The notes beneath the pieces are model-generated. The model was given only the letters and a program-made list of their open reading frames with translations, searched no databases and had not been told where the DNA came from. This document shows positions 15,803-18,447 of a stretch of 18,447 nucleotides of DNA, one piece after another. Position numbers and translations under genes: made by a program. The stretch is from an uncultured Bacteroidales bacterium. GTDB taxonomy: Bacteria > Bacteroidota > Bacteroidia > Bacteroidales > Muribaculaceae. The stretch's first letter is position 1; every line of letters starts with the position of its first letter. The DNA is taken from the NCBI GenBank assembly GCA_905210435.1, contig CAJLWO010000054.1, positions 1 through 18,447 of the forward strand, read 5' to 3'.

Positions 15803-15966
15803 AATACCGGGATATGAAAAAAGTAAACAAACAATTCAAAAATGTATAAACCGTAGCCGTTGATGTATGAAATCCGCTCCAAGTACTATGAAAAAGCCTA
15901 TAAACAGAATCCATCCAATAGCCAACCGCCTGATTGCTCAAAAACTGATTTAATCATGTTGGTTAC

Positions 15967-16524
15967 TCACTTTTTCTTGCACTTTTTCTTTATTATTGAA
16001 CGAATCCATTTGATTAAAGCCGGACAAAGTGAACAAAGGAGACCCAAAAGACCGGCTGCCAAAAGACCACTTAAAATATATAGCGTTATCTCCCATGCAT
16101 ACCACCAAAAGCCTTTCTTCAAATCAAAGACTTCTTTAAAATGACTGTCGTAATCATTGCCTGGAGTAACGTATTGTCGGGTCATTATCCAGATTTTTTC
16201 ATTTGACACATTTCTTAATGTCAAGGTATTCATTGACATTTGTTCTATCTTGAATCTACTAACGCCACCAGTTTCTTGACGATAAAAGCTCAATGTGTCA
16301 TTATGTAAAGACCAGGTTGCTGGCCTATAGTCTAATAATGAATCATTGTAGAAGATTGCGCCCGCTGACGTTCCATTGTTTGAGAGTAGCAGTATCAGAT
16401 GCTGATTGTTATAGGATTCACTCTTCCATTCTCCTTTTACAGTTGTGACCTCAACTCCGAGCCGTTCACAAGAAGTTACTGTTAGAGAGAGCAATAAGAC
16501 TAATATGATATAGAGAATTTTCAT
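15967..16524 (-). CDS. Lipocalin-like lipoprotein with C-terminal membrane segment
   Basis: 185 residues from the ATG at 16524, which gives a compact SPII signal (KILYIILVLLLSLTVTSC, lipid Cys19). An in-frame ATG at 16548 adds eight polar residues before the signal and is less likely. Residues about 28-115 resemble a lipocalin-like small beta-barrel domain (GEWKSES..., SNNGTSAGAIFYND, WSLHNDTLSFY). A Trp-rich segment and a membrane helix (about 143-167) follow, then a strongly basic tail (IRSIIKKKCKKK). Lipid at one end and a membrane helix with a positive tail at the other suggest a periplasmic domain tied twice to the inner membrane; this is inferred. Its leader contains element E2. Confidence 0.7.
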   Translation of the reverse strand: MKILYIILVLLLSLTVTSCERLGVEVTTVKGEWKSESYNNQHLILLLSNNGTSAGAIFYNDSLLDYRPATWSLHNDTLSFYRQETGGVSRFKIEQMSMNTLTLRNVSNEKIWIMTRQYVTPGNDYDSHFKEVFDLKKGFWWYAWEITLYILSGLLAAGLLGLLCSLCPALIKWIRSIIKKKCKKK

Positions 16525-16579
16525 TGGTATCCCATACGTGTCTCTCATCCTCCATCGAAACGGCTTGGTTATTAGACAT

Positions 16580-16845
16580 AAAAAAGGTGTGAGGATTGTA
16601 TCTTGTTCTATCCGTCATTCAGGTCTTGGCGTACCTATGCAGTGGATAAAACAATAGCCCCACACCGATATGCCATATAAGCTGCCGGTTATGGCAGGGT
16701 ATAAGCATCCGATGCAGGTGCTACTGCCAATCTCATCTTCACTGCATATAAACCGCCAAGTTTGAATGACGAAGATAAAATTTCAATAACACCTTTTATC
16801 AAAATGTATTGATTGCCGTAGACATCTCTATGACAAATCGGCAAT
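16580..16845 (-). ncRNA. Structured RNA element E2: second copy of E1
   Basis: Read on the minus strand from about 16845 to 16580. In order: 5' hairpin ATTGCCG/CGGCAAT (16845-16839/16818-16812); distal hairpin ATCTTC/GAAGAT outer stem (16776-16735), AAAC/GTTT inner stem, loop TTGGCG; GCAT/ATGC hairpin (16715-16705); mid hairpin CTGCC/GGCAG with a 6-nt loop (16697-16682); and a closing stem GGTGTGGGG (16666-16658) with CCTCACACC (16594-16586), then six T. Inside it is a 9-bp stem GTTTTATCC/GGATAGAAC capped by AGGT/ACCT with loop ACGCCAAG. Blocks shared with E1, as plus-strand text: GACATAAAAAA (16575), CCGATATG (16665), TATAAGCA against TACAAGCA (16700) and ACTGCC (16723). It ends 32 to 56 nt before the lipoprotein start, with no other TAnnTTTG box between. 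Confidence 0.7.
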
Positions 16846-16851
16846 TATATG

Positions 16852-16859
16852 CAAATGTA
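16852..16859 (-). promoter_or_regulatory. -7 box of element E2
   Basis: On the minus strand this is TACATTTG (TAnnTTTG). The first base of the E2 5' hairpin (16845) lies 6 nt downstream, the same spacing as at E1. No clean -33 TTTG is visible. Confidence 0.5.
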
Positions 16860-16937
16860 ATAAAAAATGCTATCGGTAGGGCTACATATATGCATGTTTT
16901 TAAGCATGAATATTTTGTAAATCCATGTAAATAGGTG

Positions 16938-16966
16938 GAAATCGGCAAGCTCCGGCTGCCGATTTC
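16938..16966. terminator. Hairpin of uncertain role upstream of the ATPase gene
   Basis: GAAATCGGC (16938-16946) pairs with GCCGATTTC (16958-16966). The inner AGC/GCT closes a small loop with one bulged A. It is followed on the plus strand by ATATTTCCTT, a weak T-rich end. It lies between the E2 promoter and the ATPase promoter and could insulate them. Confidence 0.4.
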
Positions 16967-17041
16967 ATATTTCCTTGCGTGCCTCCAGCGCAGATGGGTA
17001 CTGTCCTCCATTATATTTAAATGTTATGAAACGTTGATAAT

Positions 17042-17090
17042 GTCTTGCATATAAGACAAAAAATGCATAATTTTGTCTTGTGTATAAGAC
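17042..17090 (+). promoter_or_regulatory. Promoter with two operator-like inverted repeats for the ATPase gene
   Basis: A -33-like CTTG (17044-17047), a 20-bp spacer and TAATTTTG (17068-17075) form a Bacteroidetes promoter. The predicted start is near 17082, 25 nt before the ATG at 17107. Two 16-bp inverted repeats, GTCTT-N6-AAGAC, lie at 17042-17057 and 17075-17090, 33 bp apart (about three helical turns). The first covers the -33 box; the second starts at the end of the -7 box and covers the start. This is the geometry of a repressor pair. AAGACAAAA and TTTTGTCTT also form a 9-bp dyad between them. Confidence 0.65.
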
Positions 17091-17106
17091 AAAATCAAAA
17101 CAGATT

Positions 17107-18384
17107 ATGGTAAATCCTGAAATTTTGCGTGAGGTGATGCTTGAAAATCGAGAAGAGGTAATGCGTCGTGAAGTTATCAAACGAAGCATATCGCTCGATG
17201 GATTTGAACGCCAGGTACTGGTCGGCGCACGTCGCGCCGGCAAATCATATCTAATGTACGGAAAAATTCAGGAATTGCTCGCGCAGGGACATTCCTGGGA
17301 TGAAATCGTTTATCTGAATTTTGAAGATGAACGTCTTGCCGGCATGGAGCTGAACGACCTTAATAAAATATTTGAGGTACATGCCGGTTTGGGCGGAGAG
17401 CGTCCGATGCTGTTTCTTGACGAGATACAGAATATTGATGGGTGGGAGCATTTTGCACGTCGTGTAGCCGACAGTAAACTTACGGTATTTATCACCGGGA
17501 GCAATGCAAAAATGCTGTCGGTTGACGTAAGTGCGGCACTGGGTGGCAGATATATGACACGGGAAGTATTCCCGATGCAGTTTGATGAATACCTTATGTC
17601 AAACGGTGTAAACTCCGGAGATGAACTGCTGACTGCCACAACAGCTTCACGGGGCAGGCTAATGAAGTTGTTTGAAGAATATTTCCAATTCGGTGGTTTC
17701 CCTGAATGTTCGACGCTACCGGTAAAAAGGGATTATATCATGAGTCTGTATCAGAAAATATTCCTTGGTGATATCGCCGCCCGTCATAGAATTGAGAATA
17801 TTTTCGCATTGAGAACTCTTTTGCGGAAACTGGCAGAGAGTGTCAATCAACCTATATCATTCACTCGCGCTACAAATATAGTAGCATCTACAGGCACGAA
17901 AATAGGCAAAAGTACTGTCATTAATTATTTGGGATATGCTGCTGATGCATATCTTGTGCTCCCTGTGACCAATATCGCGGACTGCCTTACGGAAAGAGTA
18001 TCCAATCCGAAGTATTATTTCATAGATAATGGCATAATTTCGCTACTGACCATTGATAACAGGACATCGCTCCTTGAAAATATAGTGGCATTGAAACTGT
18101 TAGCGAATTATGGAACGAAGGAGGCTGTCTATTTTTATAATCACGGGATTGAAATAGATTTCTATATCCCTCATATTGAAACCGCCATTCAGGTCAGTTA
18201 TTCGATAAATGATACTGAAGGCACTTTTGAAAGGGAGGTTAACGCATTGGTAAAAGTGCAATCCCGCCTTTCATGCCGTAATAATATTATTGTCACATAC
18301 GGGGAAGAAAGCATAATTGAAAAAGGGGGCGTGAGGATAGAGATTATCCCGGTTTGGAAATTTCTGCTTAATTTCGATAAATAA
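17107..18384 (+). CDS. AAA_14 / DUF4143 ATPase
   Basis: 425 residues from the ATG at 17107. An in-frame ATG at 17080 lies inside the promoter and second operator, so it is rejected. Walker A GARRAGKS is at 40-47, Walker B MLFLDE at 101-106, and the sensor-like ITGSN at 129-133 is followed by GGRY. The C-terminal DUF4143 domain (about 190-380) includes FTRATNIVASTGTKIGKSTV, YFIDNGIISLL and a late EIDFYIP with acidic residues typical of the family's nuclease-like end. Such ATPases are abundant and multicopy in Bacteroidales, with no settled function; defence or DNA-repair roles have been suggested. No partner gene is adjacent within the window. The paired operators suggest tight repression. Confidence 0.85.
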   Translation: MVNPEILREVMLENREEVMRREVIKRSISLDGFERQVLVGARRAGKSYLMYGKIQELLAQGHSWDEIVYLNFEDERLAGMELNDLNKIFEVHAGLGGERPMLFLDEIQNIDGWEHFARRVADSKLTVFITGSNAKMLSVDVSAALGGRYMTREVFPMQFDEYLMSNGVNSGDELLTATTASRGRLMKLFEEYFQFGGFPECSTLPVKRDYIMSLYQKIFLGDIAARHRIENIFALRTLLRKLAESVNQPISFTRATNIVASTGTKIGKSTVINYLGYAADAYLVLPVTNIADCLTERVSNPKYYFIDNGIISLLTIDNRTSLLENIVALKLLANYGTKEAVYFYNHGIEIDFYIPHIETAIQVSYSINDTEGTFEREVNALVKVQSRLSCRNNIIVTYGEESIIEKGGVRIEIIPVWKFLLNFDK

Positions 18385-18447
18385 TAAGAGAGTGTCTAAA
18401 ATTTATATTACTTTGCTTTTGAGTGTCTTGCCAGCGTCTTTTTGCTC
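18385..18447. other. Right edge, no gene seen
   Basis: 63 bases after the ATPase stop with no coding frame or hairpin of note. The phrase GAGTGTCTAAAA at about 18389-18401 resembles ends of some insertion sequences, but the window stops too soon to judge. Confidence 0.3.

Noticed and set aside
16605..16776. Invertible promoter flanked by inverted recombination sites in E2
   Set aside because: The inverted arms contain self-complementary inner stems that differ between arms, which a simple recombinase site would not need. No recombinase gene is nearby. Kept only as a minor alternative.

Overview
The window looks like chromosome of a gut Bacteroidales, probably Muribaculaceae or a close relative; the family is inferred, not proven. 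The signs are repeated TAnnTTTG promoter boxes of the Bacteroidetes type, a Por/T9SS-like C-terminal sorting tail, many SPII lipoproteins, a secreted GH57 amylase and a secreted choloylglycine-hydrolase-family enzyme.

Layout. 1-416: intergenic, with one promoter box. 417-2795 (+): secreted GH57 glycosidase. It converges, across a strong two-way terminator, on 2914-8736 (-), a 1940-residue cell-surface protein with two FG-GAP/VCBS repeat blocks, FN3 and Ig-like domains and a T9SS-like tail. 8737-9273 holds structured RNA element E1 on the minus strand and a divergent promoter. 9274-10158 (+): coiled-coil lipoprotein whose end is frameshifted. 10251-12168: two 54/55-bp direct repeats, made of a tRNA-Ser 3' end plus its terminator, enclose a hipB-hipA toxin-antitoxin pair. 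tRNA-Ser(CGA) is intact at the right-hand copy. 12558-13613 (+): choloylglycine-hydrolase-family amidase. 13755-15753 (-): likely operon of a DUF2007/zinc-ribbon membrane protein, a SanA/DUF218 protein and an ADP-ribosylglycohydrolase. 15967-16524 (-): lipocalin-like lipoprotein. 16549-17106 holds a second copy of the structured element (E2, minus strand) and a promoter covered by paired operators. 17107-18384 (+): AAA_14/DUF4143 ATPase.

The most interesting content is the pair of about 250-270-nt elements E1 (about 8825-9086) and E2 (about 16580-16859). Both lie on the minus strand, 7.7 kb apart, each directly upstream of an exported-protein gene. Each has a TAnnTTTG box, a hairpin at the predicted RNA 5' end, a distal hairpin, a 5-bp/6-nt-loop mid hairpin, and a terminator-like stem with a T run. 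Base changes between copies keep the pairing, and G-U pairs fall only on the minus-strand transcript. In each copy, three unpaired 7-8-nt segments of one hairpin are complementary to three unpaired segments of another, while the stems between them pair only with themselves. This looks like a multi-kissing or paranemic RNA fold. I do not recognise it as a known family.
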